DNA of 64,000 bases, from assembly GCA_026004875.1 (NCBI GenBank), contig BPJZ01000012.1:38499-102498 (forward strand), read 5' to 3'. The notes under the pieces were generated by a model that saw only the letters and a program-made list of their open reading frames with translations, was not told the origin of the DNA and searched no databases. Below are positions 55,764 through 64,000 of this stretch, one piece after another (within the stretch, counting starts at the first letter, position 1; each line of letters opens with the position of its first letter). The position numbers and the translations under genes are program-made. This DNA is from Candidatus Poribacteria bacterium (GTDB lineage: Bacteria; Poribacteria; WGA-4E; GCA-2687025).

Positions 55764-55852
55764 TGGTGGGCGAGGAGGGACTCGAACCCTCACGCTCCTT
55801 TCGGAGCGACGGATTTTAAGTCCGGCGTGTCTACCAATTCCACCACTCGCCC
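55764..55852 (-). tRNA. tRNA-Leu (TAA)
   Basis: This is an 89-nt class II tRNA with a long variable arm (CGCTCCGAAAGGAGCG). The anticodon loop is CTTAAAA (anticodon TAA), the T-loop is TTCGAGT and CCA is encoded. It lies 29 bp upstream of tRNA-fMet, in one transcript. Confidence 0.95.
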
Positions 55853-55878
55853 GAGTGCTTCGAACTAGGGCATCTATT

Positions 55879-55907
55879 AGCGTATCCCAACTCCGAGCAA
55901 AAATCAA
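55879..55907 (-). promoter_or_regulatory. Promoter of the tRNA-Leu/tRNA-fMet transcript
   Basis: On the minus strand -35 TTGATT (55907-55902), a 17-bp spacer and -10 TACGCT (55884-55879) lie about 26 bp before the tRNA-Leu 5' end. Confidence 0.45.
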
Positions 55908-55925
55908 GGGGGACCGACCGGACCC

Positions 55926-55953
55926 TTGACAGGGGTCTCCGTTCGCGCAACAT
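55926..55953 (+). promoter_or_regulatory. Candidate promoter of ridA
   Basis: A perfect -35 TTGACA (55926-55931), a 16-bp spacer and a poor -10 CAACAT lie 53 bp before the ridA ATG. This is tentative. Confidence 0.3.
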
Positions 55954-56005
55954 TCGGAGGGGTTTTTCACCAGAGAGAGGACCGTTTCGGGAAAGGACGT
56001 TGCTC

Positions 56006-56392
56006 ATGCGCCAGGTGATCCGCACTCCAGAGGCCGGCCCGCCTCAGGGGGCCTACTCTCAGGCGATCCGGGTTGGAAACATGGTCTACACCGCCGGGAT
56101 GGCCGCTATTGATCCCAAGACGGGCAAGCTCCTGTATCCTGGTGACATCGAGAAGCAGACGGAGCAGACCCTTCGGAACATCGAGGCCACGCTGAAAGCG
56201 GCGGGGACCTCGCTGGAACACGTCGTTCGGGTGCGAGCCTTCATTCATGATATCCGGGAGTGGGCCAAGTTCAACGCGGCCTATCAACGGTTCTTCCCCA
56301 AGGACCCGCCCGCGCGGACGACGGTTCAGGTCGGGCTACCGGAGGGAATGTGCGTTGAGATTGACGTGGACGCGGTGATCCCCGACTCATAG
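56006..56392 (+). CDS. ridA: RidA/YjgF-family enamine/imine deaminase
   Basis: RidA hydrolyses reactive enamines/imines released by PLP enzymes. The 128-aa protein shows PEAGPPQGAYSQAIRVGNMV, AGMAAIDPKTGKLLYPGDIE, TLRNIEATLKAAGTSLEHV and a C-terminal EGMCVEIDVDAVI, the family pattern. The catalytic Arg lies in PARTTVQV. The ATG at 56006 is preferred to the TTG at 56000, given aaagga upstream. It overlaps the end of corA convergently by 6 nt. Confidence 0.94.
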   Translation: MRQVIRTPEAGPPQGAYSQAIRVGNMVYTAGMAAIDPKTGKLLYPGDIEKQTEQTLRNIEATLKAAGTSLEHVVRVRAFIHDIREWAKFNAAYQRFFPKDPPARTTVQVGLPEGMCVEIDVDAVIPDS

Positions 56393-57319
56393 GAATCGGC
56401 GCTTGAGAAAGTAGAGCCAAGCGCCGAGCGTCAGTCCCATCGCTACGCCCATCACAGCGGCAAAGGCGTACGGGGAGTCCTGCAGAGGAAGCGCTACGTT
56501 CATCCCGTAGATGCCAGAGATCATCGTCGGGATGGCCAGAATTACTGTGAGCGCCGTCAAAAAGCGCATCACGACGTTCAGGTTGTTGGAGATCATCGAG
56601 GAGAAGGCGTTCATCATCTGATGAAGGATGCTGCTGACCAGGCGGGACATCTCGATCGCCTGGCGCATCTCCGTCAACGCGTCGTGGAGGAGCTCTTCAT
56701 CCTCTTCGAATTCCCGGAATAGCCCGCTCCGGTCGAGCCGATCGATCACCACCTCGATCGGCTGGAGGGCGGTCAAGAAGTAGGTCAGGCTCTTTTCGTA
56801 TTTCAGGAGGGCCTGAAGGTCCTGATTTCGGAGCGACTCTTCGAGTCGCTCTTCAGCTACTTCGACCGCTTTGTTGATGATCCGCAGGTACTGGAGGTAA
56901 CGGCTAGCCGTGCGGAGGAAGAGTCGGAGGAGCAGCCGCTTTTGTTTGGCTGTGGAGTGTCCGCGCCAGCTGGCCAGCGTCAGTTCCCGGATGAGGTCCG
57001 ATTCGCCCGGTGAGACGGTGACGATCGCCGATCGAGTCAGGATGACTCCAAGGGGGACCGTTCCAAAGGGGACCGGGTCCTCCTTTCCGCGGTAGATGGG
57101 GGTACGGATCACCACCAATAGGGCGTCATCTTCCCGTTCGGTTCGGGGGATCTCGTCCAGGTCCAGAGCGGCGGTGAGGAAGTCGTGGGGGATGTTCAGG
57201 CGATGGGAGAGCTCTTCCAGCTCACCGGCGGTCGGGTCCTCGACGTGTACCCAGACGCCGGGGCCGATCTCCTCGATCTCTTTGAGCTCGCCCTGAAAGG
57301 TTCGGTACACACGGATCAA
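56387..57319 (-). CDS. corA: CorA-family magnesium/cobalt transporter
   Basis: This pentameric inner-membrane divalent cation channel subunit is 310 aa. A large cytosolic domain with long helices (LQYLRIINKAVEVAEERLEE) is followed by two C-terminal membrane segments. The signature GMN lies in IYGMNVALP between them, and the C-terminus is basic (KRRFL). The substrate is Mg2+ by family, with Co2+ or Zn2+ possible. The 295-bp gap upstream shows no clear gene or riboswitch. Confidence 0.94.
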   Translation of the reverse strand: MIRVYRTFQGELKEIEEIGPGVWVHVEDPTAGELEELSHRLNIPHDFLTAALDLDEIPRTEREDDALLVVIRTPIYRGKEDPVPFGTVPLGVILTRSAIVTVSPGESDLIRELTLASWRGHSTAKQKRLLLRLFLRTASRYLQYLRIINKAVEVAEERLEESLRNQDLQALLKYEKSLTYFLTALQPIEVVIDRLDRSGLFREFEEDEELLHDALTEMRQAIEMSRLVSSILHQMMNAFSSMISNNLNVVMRFLTALTVILAIPTMISGIYGMNVALPLQDSPYAFAAVMGVAMGLTLGAWLYFLKRRFL

Positions 57320-57614
57320 TCGCCCTACCCCTTAGAGGAGAGTCCTGGACACATAGCCAATGGTAGAGCCGATTGGTGGTGGGGGCAATTGGAGGGCTGG
57401 GGCAAGAGGGGGCGCCGGACGGTTTGGAGAGCAGGTGTGTTTGACAACTTCCCGTCTTCACCTCTACGATTAAAGGGCCAGGATGCTCTAGCCTTACGCC
57501 GGGAACGGCGACGTTCGACTTGGATTTTGACCAGCGGCATCGCGTTTGGCTTGCGCGGTTTTTCGGCCCCCTGATCCGACGACGAAGTGCGGAATTCTTA
57601 CGGGATAGTGGAAG

Positions 57615-60068
57615 GTGAATACAGGAAGATCGCCTCGAGCCGTCCGAACGATTAACTCCTACCTTCGAGTGAGCCCGGCTCACGGTCGAATTCGTCGAGA
57701 GTTCTGGACGACCGAACGGATCGCCTATCTTCGTCAGCTCTCCCAGACGGGCAAAGGGGTGCTGACAACGCTGGAGGAGGCGAACCGGTACGCGGCGGGC
57801 TCGCGGGCGCTGCGCGATCGCCTATCGTTGGTTCCTCTTGCCAGAAAGTCCGCTCTCGAGGGACGGGCCGAGACTCGGGTTGTCCTGGGCAAGGGACCCA
57901 AGCGGATCGAGCTTTCGATCCCTCTGGTCTGGGGTGATATGTCTTTTGGAGCGATCCACGCGCAGGCGGTCAAGGCTCTGGTCCGTTCTGCGGAGGTGAC
58001 CGGCATTCTCTCGGGCACCGGCGAAGGGGGGCTGCATCCGGAGATTCGGAAGTACAAGCGCTTTAACGTCCAGTGGGCGTCGGCGCGATTTGGGGTCACC
58101 CTTGAGACGCTGAACATGGGGATGGCGATCGTCATTAAGATCGGCCAGGGAGCCAAGCCCGGCATTGGGGGCCACCTGCCCGGGGCCAAGGTGGTTGGCG
58201 ATATTCCCAAGACACGACGGTTCCCCGAGGGTCGGGACGCGATCTCGCCGGCTCCCCATCACGATATTTACAGCATTGAGGACCTAGGGCAGCGCATCTG
58301 GGCGCTCAAGGTAGCGACCGGTCAGCCGGTCTTTGTGAAGGTGGCGGCGACCAACTACACCCCCTACGTCGCTTGCGGGATTGCTCGGATGGGTGCTGAC
58401 GGCGTCGTCATTGACGGCCAACTGGCCGGGACAGGGGCGACGCCGGAGGTCGTTCGGGACAACGTGGGCATCCCGATCGAGCTGGCGGTAGCCGCGGCCG
58501 ATCGGATGCTGCGCGAACAGACGATGGACGGCCAGCCGCTTCGGGATCGGGTTTCGATCATCGCCGGCGGAGGGGTGACCAGCTCGACGGACATTCTCAA
58601 GCTCCTGGCCTTGGGCGCGGACGCCGCGATGATGGGTACCGGCCCGCTGGTGGCCATGGGCTGCGTGATGGTGCACAAGTGTCATACCGGCAAGTGTCCG
58701 ACGGCGCTGGCGACTCAGACCCCGCATCGGCTGCTCGACGACGAATGGGCGACCGAGCGGGTGATCAACATGGTCTGGGGGCTCAAGGACGAACTAGAGC
58801 TTTTGACCGCTCAGCTGGGCGCCGATCGGATCGCCGAACTGATCGGCGAGCGGCGGATCCTCCGGGGCCGCGACCTAAACGAGGAGACGCTGAGCATTCT
58901 CGGCGTTCTGCCGGAGGACGAGCGAAGCCGGATCGTCCTTTCGATCCCGGAGCACGCTCAGGAGGAGGACGAAGAGGAGCCGGGCATCTGGGCTCCCTGG
59001 CGTCGGGAGCACATCGACGCACTGGCCACCTCTGGGGAGGCGCTGATCACCAGCATGGGGAGTCTAGCACCGCCGTTTGTGGAGCGGCCCTATGTGCTTT
59101 GCGATTGGCTTCGGAGCGACGGTGCCCAGGTGACCCGCCCCAGCATTGACCCGTATCGGGAGGAGATCGAAACCTCCGTTTATCTGGCTCAGGGAGCGAT
59201 TCGGCTTTCGCTTCCGGCGTTTTACGATCTGAGCTCCTTTCCGGACCTCCCGCGTCCGGCGGTAGAGCTTTTTGTCCGGGGCGCTGCTGCCCTGGGAACG
59301 GTGTGTATCGTCCGGGCCGATCTGGTGGATGAGGAGCTGCTTCCGTACGGTCGGGCGATCCTTTTGGACGTGCTGCCGCGGGAGCCGATCTCTCCGGACG
59401 TGGTTGCCGTTTGTGCCGGGTTGGTCACCACGGCGACCGGTCGGGAGATCGGGGAGACGATCCGGATGCTTCAGCACGCGCATCAGAAGCCGGTCTTTGT
59501 GCGGCTTCCGGCCGGCCGGACTGTTGAGCGCTGGGCGGTCCGGGCGGCTCGGGCCGGCGCCGAGGGGATTATCATCCGGGACGAGCCCGACCCGGAGACC
59601 GGTCGGTTTCTCTGGGACCTCTCCTCGCCGGAGCTCTATCCTCTGGAAGTGGCCGTTTCTCGGGCGGACACCGCGCTGCGCTTAGAACGGGAGGGCCGCC
59701 GGCCGCTGCGCCGAAAGGTAAACCTGCTGGCCGAGTCGGATCGGATTCGCGGAGCGGAAGACCTGTTCAAGATCAGCGCTCTGGGCGCCGAGGCCGTCGG
59801 GGTCGGAACGTTGGGACTGCTGGCCGCCTTTGGTAAGACGCACGAGGAGCTGATCTCCTCCTTGGACGAGCTGGACTGGGCCGATCCGACGCCACGCCGG
59901 CGACTGGAGAACCATTTCTGGGCGATGCAAAAGGAGCTGAAGCTCCTCCTGGGCGCTGCTGGCACCTCAAGTGCCGGAACCATCGTCAGCAGTCGCGAGT
60001 TGGTCCGTTCGGTGGACCTGGATCCCGAGCTTCGGCGGCTTCTGGACGTAAAACCGGCGGGCCTCTGA
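57615..60068 (+). CDS. Glutamate synthase FMN-domain protein with a duplicated second barrel
   Basis: This 817-aa protein contains a glutamate synthase FMN/[3Fe-4S] barrel (about residues 30-460). Visible are VWGDMSFGAIHAQAVKALVR, GTGEGGLHPEIRKYKRFNVQ, IIAGGGVTSSTDILKLLALG and the cluster ligands C350, C356, C361 in GCVMVHKCHTGKCPTA. The remaining ~350 residues look like a second, degenerate copy: PVFVRLPAGRTVERWAVRAA and AGAEGIIIRDE echo PVFVKVAATNYTPYVACGIA and MGADGVVIDG. That copy has no Cys cluster. A GTG start at 57615 is weakly supported. It pairs with the next gene to form a two-subunit glutamate synthase. Confidence 0.88.
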   Translation: MNTGRSPRAVRTINSYLRVSPAHGRIRREFWTTERIAYLRQLSQTGKGVLTTLEEANRYAAGSRALRDRLSLVPLARKSALEGRAETRVVLGKGPKRIELSIPLVWGDMSFGAIHAQAVKALVRSAEVTGILSGTGEGGLHPEIRKYKRFNVQWASARFGVTLETLNMGMAIVIKIGQGAKPGIGGHLPGAKVVGDIPKTRRFPEGRDAISPAPHHDIYSIEDLGQRIWALKVATGQPVFVKVAATNYTPYVACGIARMGADGVVIDGQLAGTGATPEVVRDNVGIPIELAVAAADRMLREQTMDGQPLRDRVSIIAGGGVTSSTDILKLLALGADAAMMGTGPLVAMGCVMVHKCHTGKCPTALATQTPHRLLDDEWATERVINMVWGLKDELELLTAQLGADRIAELIGERRILRGRDLNEETLSILGVLPEDERSRIVLSIPEHAQEEDEEEPGIWAPWRREHIDALATSGEALITSMGSLAPPFVERPYVLCDWLRSDGAQVTRPSIDPYREEIETSVYLAQGAIRLSLPAFYDLSSFPDLPRPAVELFVRGAAALGTVCIVRADLVDEELLPYGRAILLDVLPREPISPDVVAVCAGLVTTATGREIGETIRMLQHAHQKPVFVRLPAGRTVERWAVRAARAGAEGIIIRDEPDPETGRFLWDLSSPELYPLEVAVSRADTALRLEREGRRPLRRKVNLLAESDRIRGAEDLFKISALGAEAVGVGTLGLLAAFGKTHEELISSLDELDWADPTPRRRLENHFWAMQKELKLLLGAAGTSSAGTIVSSRELVRSVDLDPELRRLLDVKPAGL

Positions 60069-60124
60069 CGGCGAGCCCTCACGGGGTTGGGTGCACGATT
60101 CAGCCGAGGGAGACGAACGGAACT

Positions 60125-62272
60125 GTGCGAACCAATCGCTATTTGAGAAACGATTGCATTCCTGTCCATCCAAGCGGGTGCGGAGTCTTTGGAGTGCTCG
60201 CCAAGGAGGGCGCTCCGCCGATTGGCAGCGACGAGGCACTGGCCGCGATCGAGTGCGCCCGGTTTCGAGGAAGCAAGTTCGGGGCCGGATTTGCCGGCTT
60301 CAAAATCTCCGGCGACGACTATCGCTACGCGCGGGTCAAGGTCTTTGTGCTTGACGAGTCGGCCTATCGGGACGCCCGTCGCATTCTGGAGTCCTACAAC
60401 AAGCAAGGATTGCGGATCGTCGAGGAGATCGCCCCGGATTTCGCCGCCGCTTCGACAATGGCCACCTGGGAGGCGATCGTGGACGCGGAGGACTCCGTTC
60501 TCTTTCATGCGGCGATGGACCTGAACGGTCAGATGTACCAGGACGGCGTCCATCGCGCCCGGGTCTACTCCTCCAGTCGCTATCATAACACCTTTAAGGG
60601 GGTCGGCTATCCGACCGACGTGGCTGAAGAGTATCGAATCCTCGATCCGGTGCTGGAGGCCCGGATGTGGATCGCCCATACTCGACAACCGACCAACTCG
60701 CCGGGGATGTATCCGATCTGGTCCCATCCGTTCTCGGTGATGGAGTGGTCCATCGTCCACAACGGGGACGTCAGCTCCTTTGGAACCAACATCACCTTCT
60801 TGCAGGGCTACGGGGTCAAGAACTTCGTCGGCACCGACAGCGAGGTGATCTGTTATCTGTTGGATCACTTGGTTCGAGTGGAGGGGCTGAGTCTACCGGA
60901 GGCAGCGCTGGCGTTGACGGCGCCCTATGAGCGCTGGTGGCCGCGTGTGGAGGCCGACGTTGGGGTCAGCGAGAAGCGAGTTCGGGAGCTGTGCATTCAG
61001 TTTTTGGGCGCTCATCTGGACGGCCCCTTTGCGGTAGTCGCCGGGCACGCCGACGCAGACGACGTCCAGATGTTGGGCCTGATTGACCGTTCCAAGTTTC
61101 GACCGTTGATCGTCGGCGAAGACGACGAGCGAATCTACCTGGCCAGCGAGGAGTGCGAAATCCGGGTGCTCTCCCCCAAGGCTCGCGTCTGGGCCTGCGA
61201 CCCGGGGCGGTACGTGCTGGCCACGGGCAAGGAGGGCTTTATCGAAAACGGCCTGGCTCCCAATCGGGTGATGGTCGAGTTTACCGGCCTTTCGCCGGTG
61301 CCGGAGGTCCGGGCCGATGCGGTCATCGACGCGACCGGACTGGCGTACGAAACGCTCCTGGGCGAGATTCGCGCCGCTATCCACAACGGTGCTAAGACGA
61401 TCTACATCCACCACGTCCGCGGCCAGCGGTACATCGGCGTCGGGGTGCCCAAGGGGATTCACCTGATCCTGGACGGAACACCGGGGAACTGCTTGGCCAA
61501 CTTTAACGACGGCGCAGACATCACCGTCTACGGGAACACCGCCGACGATGTGGCCGATACGATGCACGACGGGACGATTATCATTCACGGCAGCGCCCGG
61601 GACGTGCTCGGCCAAGCCCTCCAGGGCGGACGCATCTACGTTCGGGGGGATATTGGGAACCGCGGCGGCATCCTGATGCGCGAGTACGCCGACAAGCGGC
61701 CGATCATCATGGTCGGCGGGCGGGCGGGAAACTACCTGGGCGAGTATATGGCCGGAGGAATTATCGCCGTTCTTGGCCTGGCCGAGCTGGAAGCCGGCTC
61801 CGACGCCCAGATCGTCGGTGATTTTGTCGCCCCCGGCATGCTAGGCGGATGGATCTACATTCGGGGACGGGTGGACCTGAACCATATCGGCAGTCTCCCG
61901 CATCGGCAGGACGTGGAGAACTACCTGGAGGTCTTGGCCTTGGAGGGCGAGATCGACCAGCAGACTTACGAGGAAGTGCTCGCCCTGCCCGCGCTGACGC
62001 TGGACACGCTGGCGGAGGTTCTTCCCGATCGGGCGTTGGAACTGGTCCGCCGGATGTACGATAGCAAATATCGGCTTCCACTGAACATCCGATACGATTA
62101 CTTGGACGAGGAGGACCTTTCCCGGCTCCAACCCCACATTGACGAGTTCTTCCGGGTCTTTGGACTCTCCGAGCGACTCAAGGAGAGGCTGCTCTCCGAG
62201 AAGTTCACTCGCATCTTTCCGATTCCCAAGAAGCCAAAGCCGGGCGATCCGGAGCCGATCGCCGAGGAGTGA
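60125..62272 (+). CDS. Glutamate synthase glutamine amidotransferase and GXGXG domain protein
   Basis: This 715-aa protein supplies ammonia to the FMN barrel of the preceding gene. The N-terminal class II glutaminase begins with C19 in HPSGCGVFGVLAKEG after a short propeptide-like stretch. RMWIAHTRQPTNSPGMYPI, VHNGDVSSFGTNI and GTDSEVICYLLDHLV follow. The C-terminal region is a GXGXG beta-helix (GTPGNCLANFNDGADITVYG, GGRAGNYLGEYMAGGIIAVL). This split form resembles archaeal and some bacterial systems. No NAD(P)H-dependent small subunit is present, so the electron donor may be ferredoxin. A GTG start at 60125 follows a purine-rich stretch. Confidence 0.9.
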   Translation: MRTNRYLRNDCIPVHPSGCGVFGVLAKEGAPPIGSDEALAAIECARFRGSKFGAGFAGFKISGDDYRYARVKVFVLDESAYRDARRILESYNKQGLRIVEEIAPDFAAASTMATWEAIVDAEDSVLFHAAMDLNGQMYQDGVHRARVYSSSRYHNTFKGVGYPTDVAEEYRILDPVLEARMWIAHTRQPTNSPGMYPIWSHPFSVMEWSIVHNGDVSSFGTNITFLQGYGVKNFVGTDSEVICYLLDHLVRVEGLSLPEAALALTAPYERWWPRVEADVGVSEKRVRELCIQFLGAHLDGPFAVVAGHADADDVQMLGLIDRSKFRPLIVGEDDERIYLASEECEIRVLSPKARVWACDPGRYVLATGKEGFIENGLAPNRVMVEFTGLSPVPEVRADAVIDATGLAYETLLGEIRAAIHNGAKTIYIHHVRGQRYIGVGVPKGIHLILDGTPGNCLANFNDGADITVYGNTADDVADTMHDGTIIIHGSARDVLGQALQGGRIYVRGDIGNRGGILMREYADKRPIIMVGGRAGNYLGEYMAGGIIAVLGLAELEAGSDAQIVGDFVAPGMLGGWIYIRGRVDLNHIGSLPHRQDVENYLEVLALEGEIDQQTYEEVLALPALTLDTLAEVLPDRALELVRRMYDSKYRLPLNIRYDYLDEEDLSRLQPHIDEFFRVFGLSERLKERLLSEKFTRIFPIPKKPKPGDPEPIAEE

Positions 62273-62592
62273 TCCGGCTCTTTGGCGCCGATGACGGCGA
62301 GGGTTTCGGCGGTCGGCGTGCCTCCGGCGCGCTGAAAGTCTCCGCACAGTCCCCTTTTGTTGCTGGCCTTCTTGGCGCTAAAGGGAGTTCCCCTCTCCCT
62401 TGGTATGGTGCTTCCGGTCGGAGTTTTGGGCCTCAGAGGCCTTTCGAAACGGCTTGAAAGCGCCCGGTACGGACCTTGCAACTTCTGGGGTGAAAAACTG
62501 CCCCAGCGACTTGAACCGGATCGTAGAAGCTTGGACAATGTCGGTATCCCGCCGCAGTTGGCGGGGGCGTCGAGGATCAAGGAGGTTTTCCC
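62273..62592 (+). other. Intergenic region before the LamG gene
   Basis: This 320-bp stretch holds small hairpins (aagggag/ctccctt near 62382-62402; ggcctc/aggcct near 62429) without T-tracts. There is a ribosome binding site (aaggagg) just before the LamG gene. I see no gene or recognisable RNA. Confidence 0.4.
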
Positions 62593-63423
62593 ATGAGCAG
62601 GGATAGCGCTCGAGTCTTAGGCCGCCTGGTCGGTGCGGCGTTGTTGTTTGGCTGGATCGGTGCGAGTCACGCGCGGATTGACCCGAAGACGATCGCGGGG
62701 ATGTGGCTCTTCGATGAGGGAAAAGGGGATGTGGTCGCCGACCTGTCCGGGAACGGAAACGACGGCACGCTCACCGGCAACGTGGACTGGGTGGACGGGC
62801 CGTTTGGTGGCGCGGTAGAGTTTCCCGGCGACGTTCAGAGCTTCGTTTCGGTGCCTCATGCTGAAAGCCTGACCATGGAGGATGAGGTCACCGTGATGTT
62901 CTGGGTTCGGACGGAAAAAGAGATGGTGGACATGTGGAACGACCGCCAGATCGTCGTTGGGAAGCACTACACCGAGTATGAAGTGGGCATCTACATGGAT
63001 GGCCAACTTCACACCTACACCAGCGATGGGGGCGGCAACTACGACGAGGGGATTCTGGTCTCCTTTGCCGGAAAGCTTCCCGATGGGGATCGCGATTGGG
63101 AGCTGGGGAAGTGGTACCACGTCGCCTGGACGTTGCAGGGCCAAAACGAGGTGGCCTACGTGAACGGCGTACGGGTCGGCGAGCACGTCAAGGCGCACGT
63201 TGGCACCCGTCCGGGGACGCACCCGTTGGAGATCGGCCGGCGCGTGGGGGGAAGCCTTCCGTTGACCGGCGCGGTGGACGAGGTGATCGTTCTGAACGTT
63301 GCGCTTGAAGAGGAAGATGTGAAGTCGGCGATGGAGCTGGGCTTGGGCCGTGCGACCGGCATCACCGCTGTGGATCCCGTCGGAAAGGTCGCGACCACCT
63401 GGGGAGCGCTCAAGGGCCGGTGA
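62593..63423 (+). CDS. Secreted LamG-domain (concanavalin A-like) protein
   Basis: This 276-aa protein has a signal peptide (VLGRLVGAALLFGWIGASHA) and a LamG/laminin G-like jelly-roll: GMWLFDEGKGDVVADLSGNG, EVTVMFWVRTEKEMVD, KWYHVAWTLQGQNEVAYVNG and GRRVGGSLPLTGAVDEVIVL. The C-terminal tail AVDPVGKVATTWGALKGR is, as I recall, frequent in Poribacteria LamG proteins. It is probably a carbohydrate-binding surface protein. A ggaggtt site precedes the ATG. Confidence 0.88.
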   Translation: MSRDSARVLGRLVGAALLFGWIGASHARIDPKTIAGMWLFDEGKGDVVADLSGNGNDGTLTGNVDWVDGPFGGAVEFPGDVQSFVSVPHAESLTMEDEVTVMFWVRTEKEMVDMWNDRQIVVGKHYTEYEVGIYMDGQLHTYTSDGGGNYDEGILVSFAGKLPDGDRDWELGKWYHVAWTLQGQNEVAYVNGVRVGEHVKAHVGTRPGTHPLEIGRRVGGSLPLTGAVDEVIVLNVALEEEDVKSAMELGLGRATGITAVDPVGKVATTWGALKGR

Positions 63424-63456
63424 CAGGGTCCAGGGTCCAGATGAGAGGAACGATCA

Positions 63457-63490
63457 GCAAAACGGCCGCCTGTCTTGGCGGCCGTTTTGC
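63457..63490. terminator. Bidirectional terminator between LamG gene and tRNA-His
   Basis: A perfect 14-bp stem (gcaaaacggccgcc/ggcggccgttttgc) with a 6-nt loop has As on the 5' side and Ts on the 3' side, so it can serve both convergent transcripts. Confidence 0.85.
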
Positions 63491-63495
63491 TCCAT

Positions 63496-63574
63496 TGGGG
63501 TGAGTGATGGGACTCGAACCCACGACCACTTGATCCACAGTCAAGCCGCTCTACCGGCCTGAGCTACACTCACC
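63496..63574 (-). tRNA. tRNA-His (GTG)
   Basis: This is a complete tRNA with anticodon GTG in the loop CTGTGGA, encoded CCA, and the hallmark extra G-1 opposite discriminator C73. The T-loop is TTCGAGT. A -10-like TATAAC lies 7 bp upstream of the 5' end. Confidence 0.95.
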
Positions 63575-63633
63575 GTAGCAGGTTATATTGTGGCATATTC
63601 TCCCCTTTTCGGCAAGGTGGAGCCGGGGTCTTC

Positions 63634-64000
63634 TTACTGATCAGAGAGCTGTTCTCGGAGCCGCTGGATTTCCTGTTCCAGGCGGGGATTGCTGCGGGTG
63701 CGGAGCCGTTGTTGCCACTCTTCGGAGCGGCTGAGCGTCTGGCGGACCTCGGCGCGGGCCTCCTGGCGAAGAGCCAATTCGCGAGTGGCCTCCAGGAGGG
63801 TGCGGGCTTCGGCGAGCGCCGTCGAGGGGACGTGCTTGGGTAGCTCGGCCCGAAGGCGGGCGGTGCGCTCTCGGAGCTCCCAGGTGCGCTGCTCCCGCTC
63901 TAGGCGATCGATCTCCAGCTCGTAGGTTTCGATCGCCTCGCGGATTCGTTCCACCTGTTGGGCGATCGCGGGCGCGCTGCTCCTCAAGCTGCTGGGCGAT
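63634..64000 (-). CDS. Coiled-coil protein, C-terminal fragment
   Basis: At least 118 residues of highly charged, heptad-like sequence (IREAIETYELEIDRLEREQR, LEQEIQRLREQLSDQ at the end) reach the window edge. Beyond about 63967 the likely frame changes: LEEQ-type sequence continues in another frame, so the gene probably extends outside the window, perhaps with a small indel. It is a soluble coiled coil of unknown function. Confidence 0.5.
   Translation of the reverse strand, partial: SPSSLRSSAPAIAQQVERIREAIETYELEIDRLEREQRTWELRERTARLRAELPKHVPSTALAEARTLLEATRELALRQEARAEVRQTLSRSEEWQQRLRTRSNPRLEQEIQRLREQLSDQ

Overview
The window is 64 kb of GC-rich (roughly 63-65% G+C by eye), densely coded bacterial DNA with no phage, insertion sequence or CRISPR array. 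Lipid A genes (lpxB, lpxK, an lpxL-like acyltransferase), an ADP-heptose-type glycosyltransferase, lipoproteins and a beta-barrel-like protein show a diderm. Several genes suggest Candidatus Poribacteria or a related PVC/FCB-type lineage: sulfatases, Gfo/Idh/MocA oxidoreductases, a DUF6785-like membrane protein, a LamG protein ending in a VGKVATTWGALKG tail, and a FlgD-like surface domain. This placement is inference; no rRNA gene is present.

Layout: (1) 1-6.1 kb, minus: nrdR and the start of a B12-dependent nrdJ behind a promoter with two NrdR boxes, then two sulfatases and a B12-binding radical SAM protein. (2) 6.1-14.9 kb: a large membrane protein on the minus strand, then a plus-strand run of aminotransferase, lpxB, lpxK, a secreted discoidin/FlgD-like protein, an OmpR-type regulator and a ThuA-like protein. 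(3) 14.9-17.7 kb, minus: hisI-trpE-trpG behind a classical attenuator whose leader peptide has five Trp codons. (4) 17.9-26.8 kb, plus: an HNH nuclease and a lipoprotein, then the conserved rnpA-yidD-yidC-jag-mnmE block and two lipoproteins. (5) 26.8-30.3 kb, minus: rsmB-fusA. (6) 30.4-38 kb, plus: a cell-envelope cluster (lpxL-like, ELM1-like, barrel, PAP2, GT9, TVP38 plus FAD oxidoreductase). (7) 38-47 kb, minus: a multisubunit NAD(P)-linked [NiFe] hydrogenase operon with two NuoF-type flavoproteins and a maturation protease. (8) 47.3-55.6 kb: a degenerate PglZ-like protein, two Gfo/Idh genes (one badly damaged), a peroxiredoxin, an alkaline phosphatase-superfamily protein, citrate synthase and DUF4202. 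(9) 55.6-64 kb: tRNA-fMet, tRNA-Leu, ridA, corA, a two-protein glutamate synthase, a LamG protein, tRNA-His and a coiled-coil fragment.

The genes form mostly ordinary operons for dNTP supply, lipid A synthesis, Trp/His synthesis, RNA and membrane-protein biogenesis, H2 metabolism and nitrogen assimilation. The most interesting points are the Trp-codon attenuator in front of hisI, the hydrogenase operon with an extra, lower-GC NuoE-NuoF fusion, the tandem-duplicated FMN barrel in the glutamate synthase, and the solitary PglZ-like protein lacking canonical metal ligands.

Quality caution: five genes are each broken by one extra base in a run of five or six Gs on the + strand. Two stretches (about 15.2-16.2 kb and 51.9-52.7 kb) carry many mixed indels. 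Both patterns look more like consensus errors than biology.
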